A DNA stretch of 64,000 nucleotides, taken from positions 124,001-188,000 of the forward strand of contig NZ_JAXMIH010000015.1 of assembly GCF_034366625.1 (NCBI RefSeq), read 5' to 3'. Every line of letters starts with the position of its first letter. The first letter of the stretch is position 1. This document shows, piece by piece, positions 37,523 through 45,680 of the stretch. This stretch comes from Prosthecobacter sp. (GTDB taxonomy: Bacteria > Verrucomicrobiota > Verrucomicrobiia > Verrucomicrobiales > Verrucomicrobiaceae). The notes under the pieces were generated by a model that was given only the letters and a program-made list of their open reading frames with translations, was not told where the DNA came from and ran no database searches. Position numbers and translations under genes: made by a program.

Positions 37523-40450
37523 TCAATGGTTGAAGTAGAACTCCTTGGAGTTCAGCAGCGCCCAGAACAAGTCTTCATGCACAGACTGGCGTGCGCCGGT
37601 GTCGCTGCCAATGGCCTGTTGGACGGAGGCCCATTCCTTGTCCTTCGGCATGCGGCCAAAGACGCGGAGGAAGAGGTCTTCGACGATCTCGCGGTCGCTC
37701 TTTTTGTCCTGGATCATCTTGGCGACGACGCGGCCCTGCTTGATGCGGTCGTTGACAGCGTCACCGTTCATCAAATGCAGCGCCTGGGAGAGTGTGGGCT
37801 CCATTTTGACCTCGCAGGAGCAGACGGACTCGCGTTTGGCACGGCCAAAGGTTGTGAGGAAGTAGTTCGTCACCGCACCGTCAGCGATCTGCACGGCACG
37901 GGCGCCGAGAGGCAGGCCCTGGAATTTGTTCGGCGTGTCGGTGATCTGAGAGATGGCGTCCAGCAGCACCTCGGCGCGCACACGGCGGACTTGAGCGTGG
38001 GAGAAGTTGCGTTTGTCGCCAGCGTTGGTCTCGTTGACCTTCGTGCTGCGCTGATAGGTCTGCGAGTTGCAGATGTCGCGCACAAACTTGCGCATGTCGT
38101 AGTTGTACTCGGTGAGCTTTGTTGCCAGCATGGCCATCAACTCGGGGTTGGAGGGCGGATTGGAGACACGCACGTCGTCAACGGGCTCCACGATGCCGGT
38201 GCCGTTGAAGTGCGCCCAAGTGATGTTGGAGATGTTGCGCGCGAAATAGGGATTACGCGGCGAGGCCATCCAGTCGGCAAGCACCTTGCGACGGTCGTCG
38301 GTAGGCTTGAGTTCCGGCGTGTCGCCGCCGAGGAACTTCGGCTTCATCACTGCCTGCGTCAGGAAATGACGGGATTCGCCGCCCTTGCTGTTGTACACGA
38401 TGACCTCGGCAGGATCGTCCGTCTGCTTGCGGCCGATCTGGGCGAAGAAGGCTTTGAAGCCGTAGTAGTCATCCATGGTCCAGCGGTCAAAGGGATGGTT
38501 GTGACACTGGGCGCATTGAATACGCATGCCCATGAAGACCTGCGCGACGTTTTCGGTGAGCTTGAGCTGGTCGAGTTCGGTCTGGTAGAAATTCACCGCA
38601 GGGCTGGAGACAGTGCCACCAGTGGCAGAGAGCAGCTCGACCACGATTTCATTGATGGGAATGTTTTTGCCGATACGCTCGGAGAGCCAGTTGTAATAGA
38701 GCAGCGCGTTCTTGTAGAAAGGCGGCTGGTTGTTGTTGATGGAGGATCGGATCTGTAGCAGTTCGGCCCACTTCATGACCCAGAGTTCGGTGAACTCCTT
38801 GCGCTCCAGCAGTGTGTCGATCAAGGCGGCACGTTTGTTCGGATTGGCATCCGCGAGGAAGGCGCGCATCTCGGTGGCCTGCGGGTAGATGCCGGCGATG
38901 TCGATGTAGGCACGGCGCACGAATTCTTCATCTGTGCAGATGCCGGAGGGGAGGATGCGCAGCTTGTGCAGGTTCTCATTGACCAAGGTGTCGATGTAGT
39001 TGGTCTCGGCCAGTTTCGGACGTTCATACTGAAGCTGGGCAGGAATGACGAGAACCTGGGCGGTGACGGAATAAACGTCGAAACGGGCGAGCATGAAGGC
39101 CGCGCCGCGATCACCCGAGGTGACAAGGCCTTGCTTGTCGATGCTGGCGGTCGGGTCGTTGTTCGACATGAACAGGGCGAGATTGGTCACGTCGCGGTCA
39201 GTGCCGTCGGAGTAGGTGGCGCGGACGGTGATCTGCTGCGTGGCACTCTTGCCTTCCATCACGATCTGGTTCGGATAAACCTCGATGCCGGTGCATTTGG
39301 CCACGTCAGGCTTGTCATCCGGCGCACCGGCGGTGATCCATTCGACGAGCGCCTTGTTGTAAACGGAGTCGGGTTCAAAGGCCTGATTGCCGGAGTGCGG
39401 CACGGCACCGACGGCTTTTTCAATCAGGCTGCTTTCTTCCGGAATGGCGAGGTTGATGCGACGACCGGGCATCTCGCGTGTGATGCGAATGAAGTCGCCC
39501 GCAGGGTCCATGCCGAAAAGCGAAGTGCGGAAGCCGTCCTTGCCGCGTGCGGCACCGTGGCAGCCACCCTGATTGCAACCACCGCGCATGAACACCGGCA
39601 TGCAGTCGAGGCGGAAGGAGATCAGGCGATCTTTGTTGCCGTCTTTGACGGTCACAACGGCTTTCGCGGTCTGCCCGCCGATGGAGGCGATGATTTCCGT
39701 GCTGCCTGCGTCGGCCACGGGCGTCAAAGTGAGATTGTTGAGCGCGGCGACCTTGCTGTCGGCGATCTTGAGATCGCAGACACCGGTGACGTCCTTGGTG
39801 GTGGCGTCCTGGAAAGTGGCGAGGACGACGACGCGGTGGCTGTCACGCTTGGTTTCCAGAGAATAGCTGCCGGGCAGGATTTCGAGACGCTTGAGCGTGG
39901 GCAGCTTCTTTTGCAGTTCGGCCAGCGCCTTGCGCTGCTCAGGGGTCTTGTAGTTGAGCACCAAGCCCTGCGGCCACTTGGCACCTTCCGCAACCCAGCG
40001 CTTCAGCACATCAACTTCGTTCGCGGCCAGCGGTCCGCCCTTGGGAGGCATGATGTCATCATGATCCTTCGGCAGGGCGATGCGCTTGACGATTTCACTC
40101 TTGTCAGGCTGTCCGGCGACGAGTCCTGGGCCAGTGTCACCGCCTTTGAGCAGAGCAGCCGCCGTGTCCATCAGCAGCTTGCCTTTAATCTTGTTTGGAT
40201 TGTGGCATTCGAGGCACTTGTTCTCGAAAATGGGCTGCACATCGCGGATGAAATCGACTCCAGGAGCAGCAGCGGGGGCAGGCGCCGCAGCCACCACCGG
40301 GGCTGGCGGAGTTGTGGCGGCTGGCGCTGCGACGGCAACGGGAGCAGACGCAGGTGCGGCTGGAGTTGCAGGCGCGGGATTGGCCAGTGCCAAGGCGCTG
40401 TAGGAGGTGAAAGCGAGTGTGAAGAGAGAAGCTCGCAGAGGGCTTTTCAT
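37523..40450 (-). CDS. Planctomycete-type cytochrome c / DUF1549 / DUF1553 protein
   Basis: A 975-residue secreted protein. The signal peptide (ALTFTSY-type hydrophobic start, MKSPLRASLFTLAF) is followed by an Ala/Pro-rich linker. A cytochrome-like domain carries CLECH (Cys79, Cys82, His83), the haem-attachment motif of the PSCyt1 domain. Then come beta-rich immunoglobulin-like segments with VTVKDGNKDR and ITVRATYSDGTDRDVTNLA, then PSCyt2/DUF1549 (SGICTDEEFVRRAYIDIAG) and PSD1/DUF1553 (PYFARNISNITWAHFNGTG). These proteins are expanded in Planctomycetota and Verrucomicrobiota; their role is unknown, though polysaccharide processing is often suggested. ATG 40450 is used; the frame is open to 40498. 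Confidence 0.9.
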   Translation of the reverse strand: MKSPLRASLFTLAFTSYSALALANPAPATPAAPASAPVAVAAPAATTPPAPVVAAAPAPAAAPGVDFIRDVQPIFENKCLECHNPNKIKGKLLMDTAAALLKGGDTGPGLVAGQPDKSEIVKRIALPKDHDDIMPPKGGPLAANEVDVLKRWVAEGAKWPQGLVLNYKTPEQRKALAELQKKLPTLKRLEILPGSYSLETKRDSHRVVVLATFQDATTKDVTGVCDLKIADSKVAALNNLTLTPVADAGSTEIIASIGGQTAKAVVTVKDGNKDRLISFRLDCMPVFMRGGCNQGGCHGAARGKDGFRTSLFGMDPAGDFIRITREMPGRRINLAIPEESSLIEKAVGAVPHSGNQAFEPDSVYNKALVEWITAGAPDDKPDVAKCTGIEVYPNQIVMEGKSATQQITVRATYSDGTDRDVTNLALFMSNNDPTASIDKQGLVTSGDRGAAFMLARFDVYSVTAQVLVIPAQLQYERPKLAETNYIDTLVNENLHKLRILPSGICTDEEFVRRAYIDIAGIYPQATEMRAFLADANPNKRAALIDTLLERKEFTELWVMKWAELLQIRSSINNNQPPFYKNALLYYNWLSERIGKNIPINEIVVELLSATGGTVSSPAVNFYQTELDQLKLTENVAQVFMGMRIQCAQCHNHPFDRWTMDDYYGFKAFFAQIGRKQTDDPAEVIVYNSKGGESRHFLTQAVMKPKFLGGDTPELKPTDDRRKVLADWMASPRNPYFARNISNITWAHFNGTGIVEPVDDVRVSNPPSNPELMAMLATKLTEYNYDMRKFVRDICNSQTYQRSTKVNETNAGDKRNFSHAQVRRVRAEVLLDAISQITDTPNKFQGLPLGARAVQIADGAVTNYFLTTFGRAKRESVCSCEVKMEPTLSQALHLMNGDAVNDRIKQGRVVAKMIQDKKSDREIVEDLFLRVFGRMPKDKEWASVQQAIGSDTGARQSVHEDLFWALLNSKEFYFNH

Positions 40451-40537
40451 GGGTATGTTTGGGGTGTTGTGAGAGGCTACGCCCTTGGGGCGGCACATTT
40501 ATCAAACGTGCGAAAAAACTACGGTGATGATGGCAAT

Positions 40538-41770
40538 TCACCCCTCCAGCGCCGCCAGCCTTTGGCCGATGGGCGGATGGGAGTAATGCAGCCACACGGT
40601 CAGCGCATGCGGATTCGGGTGCGTCAGATGATCCACGGACAGTTTTTTTAGACCTGTCATCAATGGTTCGGCTCCGCAAGCCGCTTTGGCAAAGGCATCG
40701 GCCTGAAACTCATGCCTTCGGCTCAAGGCGCTACTGAGCAGGCCCAGAAGCAGGCTGGCGGGAGAGTAAAGAATGCTGAACAGCACCAACCCGAGCCCCA
40801 AGGGCATGCTGGCGACGCCAAACGCAGCGAAGAAGCCTGGCGACTGCAACGCGGCATGCAGCAGGTAAAACATCAACCCACTTTCCAGCAGACCCAGCAC
40901 GAGCTGCTGCGGCACATGGCGGCATTTGTGATGGCCGATCTCATGCGCCAGGATCGCCTCCAGCTCCGCCTGCGTGTGTTTTTCAATTAGGGTGTCGAAC
41001 AGCGCGATGCGCTTGTTCTTGCCGAAGCCGGAGAGAAAGGCGTTCGCCTTGCTGGAACGGCGTGAGCCATCCACCACCGACACATCGACCACCGGAAACT
41101 TCAATCGTGCGGCCAGCGCCAGCAATGCTTCACGCAGCGGGCCGTCTTTGAGTGGTTGGAACTTCAAAAACAGCGGCATCAGCAGGCGTGGCGAAATCCA
41201 GGCCATCACGATACTGAATCCTGCGACCGTGAGCCAGGTGTAAAGCACGGCGTGCTCCTGCGTCTGGAAAAACCACAGGATCAGCGCCAGCAGCGGTCCG
41301 CCGAGCAATGCGGTCAGCGCCAGCCCTTTGAGGCGATCCTTGATGAAAGTGCCGACGGTGGTGCGGTTGAAGCCATACTCGGCTTCGATCTTGAACGTGT
41401 CCCAGGCATCGAAAGGCAAGGACAGCACATTCTGCCCAAGCATGAGCAACCCGATCACGCCGACACCGGTCTGAACCGCATTCCAGCCCCAGCCAGCGCT
41501 CCAGCGCTCCAGCCAGCCGAAACCACCACTCCACCAAAACACGATCAACACTGCCAGCGAGGTCGTGCTGCGCAGCAGATCGAGCTTCGCTGACGTGCTG
41601 GCATACTCGCCGGCCTTCTGCACCGTTTCGTCCGAAAAGATCTCCTTCAACCGCTGCGGCAGCGCATGGCGGAACTGCGCGAGGTTCAGAAACGTGGCGA
41701 TGATTTCGAGATGAAACAGACCGAGAACGCCGACGAGGGCGGCGATGAACCAGGGATTGGAGAACGTCAT
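40538..41770 (-). CDS. M48 (Ste24-like) membrane metalloprotease
   Basis: A 410-residue polytopic membrane protease resembling the CAAX prenyl protease Ste24. The zinc site is HEIGH at residues 276-280, with a downstream Glu in SRRHEFQADAFA as the third ligand. EYGFNRTT near residue 131 and SSKANAFLSGFGKNKRI before the active site are further family features. In bacteria such proteins probably degrade or process membrane proteins. It begins inside the stop codon of the dus gene (41767-41770 overlap), so expression is coupled. The frame stays open to 42094 but ATG 41770 is clearly correct. Confidence 0.9.
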   Translation of the reverse strand: MTFSNPWFIAALVGVLGLFHLEIIATFLNLAQFRHALPQRLKEIFSDETVQKAGEYASTSAKLDLLRSTTSLAVLIVFWWSGGFGWLERWSAGWGWNAVQTGVGVIGLLMLGQNVLSLPFDAWDTFKIEAEYGFNRTTVGTFIKDRLKGLALTALLGGPLLALILWFFQTQEHAVLYTWLTVAGFSIVMAWISPRLLMPLFLKFQPLKDGPLREALLALAARLKFPVVDVSVVDGSRRSSKANAFLSGFGKNKRIALFDTLIEKHTQAELEAILAHEIGHHKCRHVPQQLVLGLLESGLMFYLLHAALQSPGFFAAFGVASMPLGLGLVLFSILYSPASLLLGLLSSALSRRHEFQADAFAKAACGAEPLMTGLKKLSVDHLTHPNPHALTVWLHYSHPPIGQRLAALEG

Positions 41771-42789
41771 GCGAGGGAAGGGGAGTCTTGAGAAGCGTGT
41801 TCGTGGCTGTGCGTGGCCTGATGATCGAGATACGAGGCAAAAATATCCTCCAACTGCATCACGCTGCCGATCTGTGAGAAGTGCTGGCGCAGCCATTTGC
41901 CGCCGGGAATCGACTTCGTGTAGTTCATGAGGCGGTTGCGCATGGAGCGCATCGTTTGTTGCTCTTCCATGCGCACGTTGCGCTCGATGGCCAGCTTGCA
42001 GTGCCTGCGCATGAAGTTGAAGCGCTCTTCGACGCTGGCGTGCGGCGAATGCGTGCCGGTGGCGAGGTAATGCTTCGCTTCTTTGAACACCCACGGGTTC
42101 GCCATCGCGGCGCGGCCGATCATGATGCCCTTCACGTTCGTTTGAGCGCGACGAATCTCCACGTCAAGACCGCTGGCGATGTCACCATTGCCGATAACCG
42201 GAATCTTCACTGCGTCGGCCACCTGTCCGATGACATCCCAGTCGGCGAGGCCGGTGTAACCTTGCGCCCGTGTGCGGCCATGCACGGCGATGGCCTGCAT
42301 GCCGCAGTCTTCGAGGATGCGGGCCACTTCGACGGCATTCACATGATCCGCGTCCCAGCCGATGCGCATCTTCGCAGTGACGGGAATAGGCACCGCCTTG
42401 GCCACCTCACGCGCCACGCTGGCCAGCAGTGGGCAGTCTTTGAGCAGCGAGGAGCCGCCGTTCTTTGCCACCACCTTGTTTACCGGGCAGCCGAAATTGA
42501 TGTCGATGAAGTCCGGCTGCTTCCAGTCGATGATTTTCCGCGCGGCTTCACCCATGCGCACGCCGTCGGAGCCGAATAGCTGCACACCGAGCGGGCGCTG
42601 CTCGTCATCGAAGTCCGTGTAGTGCCGCGTGCGGTCATCGCGTTGCAGGATGCCCTCGGCGCTGACGAACTCGGTCACCATCACATCCGCGCCCTGTTCT
42701 TTGCACAAACGGCGGAAGATCACGTCCGTCACCCCGGCCATGGGGGCCAGATAGAGGGGAAAGTGGTCGTTGTTGAGCCAGGGAAGCAT
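41767..42789 (-). CDS. tRNA-dihydrouridine synthase (Dus family)
   Basis: A 340-residue FMN enzyme that reduces uridine in tRNA D-loops. Visible family blocks are LAPMAGVTDVIFRRLCKEQGAD, INFGCPVNKVVAKNGGSSLL with the catalytic Cys, AKMRIGWD, VHGRTRAQGYTG and IGNGDIAS, and IMIGRAAMANPWVF. The overall pattern is closest to the DusB group. The C-terminal region contains the helical tRNA-binding segment (RNVRMEEQQTMRSMRNRLMNYTKSIP). It is the first gene of the pair with the M48 protease. Confidence 0.93.
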   Translation of the reverse strand: MLPWLNNDHFPLYLAPMAGVTDVIFRRLCKEQGADVMVTEFVSAEGILQRDDRTRHYTDFDDEQRPLGVQLFGSDGVRMGEAARKIIDWKQPDFIDINFGCPVNKVVAKNGGSSLLKDCPLLASVAREVAKAVPIPVTAKMRIGWDADHVNAVEVARILEDCGMQAIAVHGRTRAQGYTGLADWDVIGQVADAVKIPVIGNGDIASGLDVEIRRAQTNVKGIMIGRAAMANPWVFKEAKHYLATGTHSPHASVEERFNFMRRHCKLAIERNVRMEEQQTMRSMRNRLMNYTKSIPGGKWLRQHFSQIGSVMQLEDIFASYLDHQATHSHEHASQDSPSLA

Positions 42790-42841
42790 CTTCGATCATA
42801 GCCGCGCTGGCACAGTGCGGCAAGCCGTGTCACATTTCCTG

Positions 42842-43009
42842 ATGGCAAGACGCCGCCGCTTCCGCAAACCGCTTCTCCCCGGCCTTTGGACCGTGGTGGC
42901 CGCGCTTGCCCTGATCGGCAGCATCGGCGGCCTGTTCTGGCTGCTCGGCACGGCCACAAAGCTCAGCCGCGTGGCTCCGCCTGCTCCTGCGGTGGCGAAG
43001 GGGAAGTAG
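42842..43009 (+). CDS. Small membrane protein, uncertain
   Basis: A 55-residue frame: a basic start (MARRRRFRKPLLPG), one membrane helix (LWTVVAALALIGSIGGLFWLLG) and a short Pro/Ala/Lys-rich tail. The start at 42842 is divergent from dus with 52 bases between. The positive-inside arrangement is realistic for a small membrane protein, but the frame is short and only composition supports it. Nothing in the neighbourhood gives a function. Confidence 0.5.
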   Translation: MARRRRFRKPLLPGLWTVVAALALIGSIGGLFWLLGTATKLSRVAPPAPAVAKGK

Positions 43010-43102
43010 GTTTAACTTTACACGCCACACCCGTATGGGGTGAAATAAGCTCAGGATGCAAGCATGCTAGGCATGCTGCAGCTCATCCAGCAAAAGTATG
43101 CC

Positions 43103-43972
43103 ATGTACAAACACCTCCTTTTGATCTTCGCCATTGCCCTGCCATGCGCTGCCCAGCAGCGTTCTGCGCCTCCCAAATTTCTGCAAAGGAGCGAGGTTGT
43201 GAATTTCATTTCCCAAAGACATGATGCTGGAAAGACAGTGGTGTTTGTCTCACGCGACGGCAAAATGTATGGTATGGATTCGGACTCAGTCATCAGCTTC
43301 GAGCCGGATGGAAAGGTCGTGCTGGGAGAGTATGGAGTCGGCATTGCAGGCTACCGGGGAACTTATCAGGTGGCCAAGGATGGAAGTGTTTCGATTGCTC
43401 TAAAGGGGTATGTTGCCAAGTGGCCGGATATGAGGTTTTCGAACGAACTCGGGAAAATGAGGCTGTATGCGCATAAAGACGGAGACGGGTTCGTGATGGG
43501 CGACCGTGGCGGGGCTTTTGAGAGCGGCAGCATGAAACGATTTTGGCCATTTCTGCTCGTTGATGGCGGGAAAACCCCGGAGGTCACGCCTGTCTGGTCT
43601 GGAGGCGAGGTGAAAATGTTCGTCAGTCCTCAACTTCCCCAAGATTTTCAATGGCAAGGCAAACAGGCTAAGTTTCGTCTGGATTTTACCATATCCCCGG
43701 AAGGCAAAGCGTCCGTGGAGAAGCACTGGACCAGGGAATTGAAAGGAGGTCAGTACGAAGCTAGTGACTGGAGAATGCATGCGGTGAAGGCCGCAATCCA
43801 GGCTGTGGAGAGCTGGACTTTCAATCCTCCCGCTGAGGACGGGAAGTTGGTGGACAGGAGAGAGAGCTGGAACTTCACGGTTTCCAACGTGGATGACAGC
43901 ATCCGCTGGATCATTCAGGATGATGTCAGCACTGTTTTCGACAACATGCCGAGGCGTCCGGTCGATAATTGA
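43103..43972 (+). CDS. Secreted protein of unknown function
   Basis: A 289-residue protein with a convincing signal peptide (MYKHLLLIFAIALPCAAQQ) at the start used here; the frame stays open to 43064. The mature part is beta-rich, with short repeats of charged/aromatic pattern (VNFISQRHDAGKTVVFVSRDGKMYG) and a C-terminal segment rich in Trp (ESWTFNPPAED, RESWNFTVSN). No family is recognised. It is convergent with scpA, with 27 bases between the stops. Base composition looks slightly more AT-rich than its neighbours. Confidence 0.7.
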   Translation: MYKHLLLIFAIALPCAAQQRSAPPKFLQRSEVVNFISQRHDAGKTVVFVSRDGKMYGMDSDSVISFEPDGKVVLGEYGVGIAGYRGTYQVAKDGSVSIALKGYVAKWPDMRFSNELGKMRLYAHKDGDGFVMGDRGGAFESGSMKRFWPFLLVDGGKTPEVTPVWSGGEVKMFVSPQLPQDFQWQGKQAKFRLDFTISPEGKASVEKHWTRELKGGQYEASDWRMHAVKAAIQAVESWTFNPPAEDGKLVDRRESWNFTVSNVDDSIRWIIQDDVSTVFDNMPRRPVDN

Positions 43973-43999
43973 GTCCAAGACTGATTCCAACCCTGAATC

Positions 44000-44728
44000 C
44001 TACACCGCAGGCCGCACCACGACGATCTCGCCCAGCAACTGCTCCTGCTCCACTTGCAGGTGGTTGAGTTTGATCAGCTCCAGCATCGCCAGGAAAGTCA
44101 CGATCACCTCTCCACGGCTGGCGGCATCGGTGAACAGCTCCTCAAACTTCATCTTGCCGCCCACCGGCATGATGTTGAGCAGGTACTCGATCTTGTCGGC
44201 CACCGTGTAGCGGTCATTGACGATCTCGCGGAAGTCGCTCGCGTTCTCGAAGCGCTTCAGGATGCGCTGGAAGGCGCGGATCAGGTCAAAGATGCCCACC
44301 TGGCCCAGCGTCTCCACCGGGGCGTCGAGATCGGGCAGTTCTGGCGTCGTGACGAACAATTCATCGCCCTTCACCTCCTGCACGCCGAGGAACTGGGCGG
44401 CCTCCTTGAATTTCTTGTACTCCATGAGCTGCCGGATCAGCTCCCAGCGCGGATCATCCTCCTCGGCGTCTTCTTCCGGCGGCTGCACGTCCTGCGGCAG
44501 CAGTTCGCGGCTCTTGATGTACATCAAATTGGCCGCCATCACGATGAACTCGCTCGCCAGCTCGATGTTCAGCGCTTTGAACGTGTCGATGTAATCGAGG
44601 TACTGCCGCGTGATGCGCTCCAGCGACACGTTATAAATGTCGATCTCCTCCTTTTTGATCAGGTACAAAAGGAGGTCCAGAGGGCCTTCGAAAATCTCAA
44701 GTCTGACTTTGTAGTCGGTATCTTCCAC
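44000..44728 (-). CDS. scpA: Segregation and condensation protein A
   Basis: A 242-residue kleisin that bridges the SMC dimer together with ScpB and supports chromosome segregation. The N-terminal SMC-binding segment is intact: YKVRLEIFEGPLDLLLYLIKKEEIDI, then VMAANLMYIKSRELLP. The central part is acidic (PPEEDAEEDD), and the C-terminal winged-helix region has FEELFTDAASRGEVIVTFLAMLELIKLN. The start is GTG at 44728. No scpB gene is adjacent, and the upstream gene is separated by about 75 bases. Confidence 0.95.
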   Translation of the reverse strand: MEDTDYKVRLEIFEGPLDLLLYLIKKEEIDIYNVSLERITRQYLDYIDTFKALNIELASEFIVMAANLMYIKSRELLPQDVQPPEEDAEEDDPRWELIRQLMEYKKFKEAAQFLGVQEVKGDELFVTTPELPDLDAPVETLGQVGIFDLIRAFQRILKRFENASDFREIVNDRYTVADKIEYLLNIMPVGGKMKFEELFTDAASRGEVIVTFLAMLELIKLNHLQVEQEQLLGEIVVVRPAV

Positions 44729-44803
44729 GCGCCGAGATAGACCGGAGAACCGGCCAAGGCAACCCGGGAGGACGAGTATTCTGCCCGGCGGGTGTTTCCG
44801 GCC

Positions 44804-45643
44804 TTAGCGCCTGACACCTTTCCGCACCGCGCCCACCAGCAGCACCAGATTGCGAACGAATTGCTGGTTCGCCTCGGCGAAGTTTGCTTTGGGCCGTCTC
44901 TGGGGGTCCATGCCCTGATTCATCCAGCCGCTGCCGCCACCCAGCGCGATCACCCAGCCAAACCCATGCGGCACCACGGCCAGACAGGGCTCGTCGCCGA
45001 GGAAGGCCAGCGCGAGCGCTTTGCGATTCGTCAGCTTCAAGGTCGTCCCATGACATGGGTAAAGCATTTCCAGCTCATGCAGCAGCGGATGCTCGCGATC
45101 CTGCTCCAACTGGGACGGGCGGATTTGTGTCCCTGGCACCGTCGCCGGCCGGTCATTGAAGGTCATGCCGAACTGCGTCAGCAGCGGATTGTAAAAGGGC
45201 AGGGCTTCTCCTTTTCCAAGTTCGGCACTGCCGGCGATCACCAACAAGAAACCACCGCGAAACACATGGTCCTCCAGCAGCTTGAGCATCTCGGGTGAGA
45301 AGGCCTGCGGGGTCATGTTGCCGCTCAGCCTGCCATTCAGAATGATCAGATCATAGGGCTTCAGTCCCTCCTTGCTCAGGTTCTCGGGGCTGCCAAACAC
45401 CGTCGCGGAGTCCTCCACCAGCGCCCCCTCCTCGCCCAGCACGGTCTTCAGAATGAGCTGGCTGAAATTGAAGCGCAGGTCCTTCAGGGTGGCCTCATGG
45501 TGCATCGTCTCCAGCAGCACGCGGATCGCCGGCTTGTTTCCTGTGGCGGCGGCAGGCTGCTCCACTTGCGCATCAACGGCCTCCGGGCTGGCAATCCACG
45601 CGACGGCCAAAAGCATCAATCGGACTCTTTTCATGTCAGCCAT
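44804..45643 (-). CDS. Secreted GATase-like protein of unknown function
   Basis: A 279-residue protein with signal peptide (KRVRLMLLAVAWIASPEAVDAQ). The mature domain resembles a class-I glutamine amidotransferase-like/DUF4159-type fold: RVLLETMHHEATLKDLRFNF, DLIILNGRLSGN, LKLLEDHVFRGGFLLVIAG and HGFGWVIALGGGSGW. No Cys nucleophile at the usual position is evident, so it may bind rather than hydrolyse a ligand. The start is ATG 45643, supported by a GGGGTGG upstream, although ATG 45634 is possible. The gene lies about 37 bases downstream of the haem-binding dehydrogenase on the same strand. Confidence 0.72.
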   Translation of the reverse strand: MADMKRVRLMLLAVAWIASPEAVDAQVEQPAAATGNKPAIRVLLETMHHEATLKDLRFNFSQLILKTVLGEEGALVEDSATVFGSPENLSKEGLKPYDLIILNGRLSGNMTPQAFSPEMLKLLEDHVFRGGFLLVIAGSAELGKGEALPFYNPLLTQFGMTFNDRPATVPGTQIRPSQLEQDREHPLLHELEMLYPCHGTTLKLTNRKALALAFLGDEPCLAVVPHGFGWVIALGGGSGWMNQGMDPQRRPKANFAEANQQFVRNLVLLVGAVRKGVRR

Positions 45644-45680
45644 TTTGATCTGGCCACCCCATCTCTGTAAAGCCTGTTCA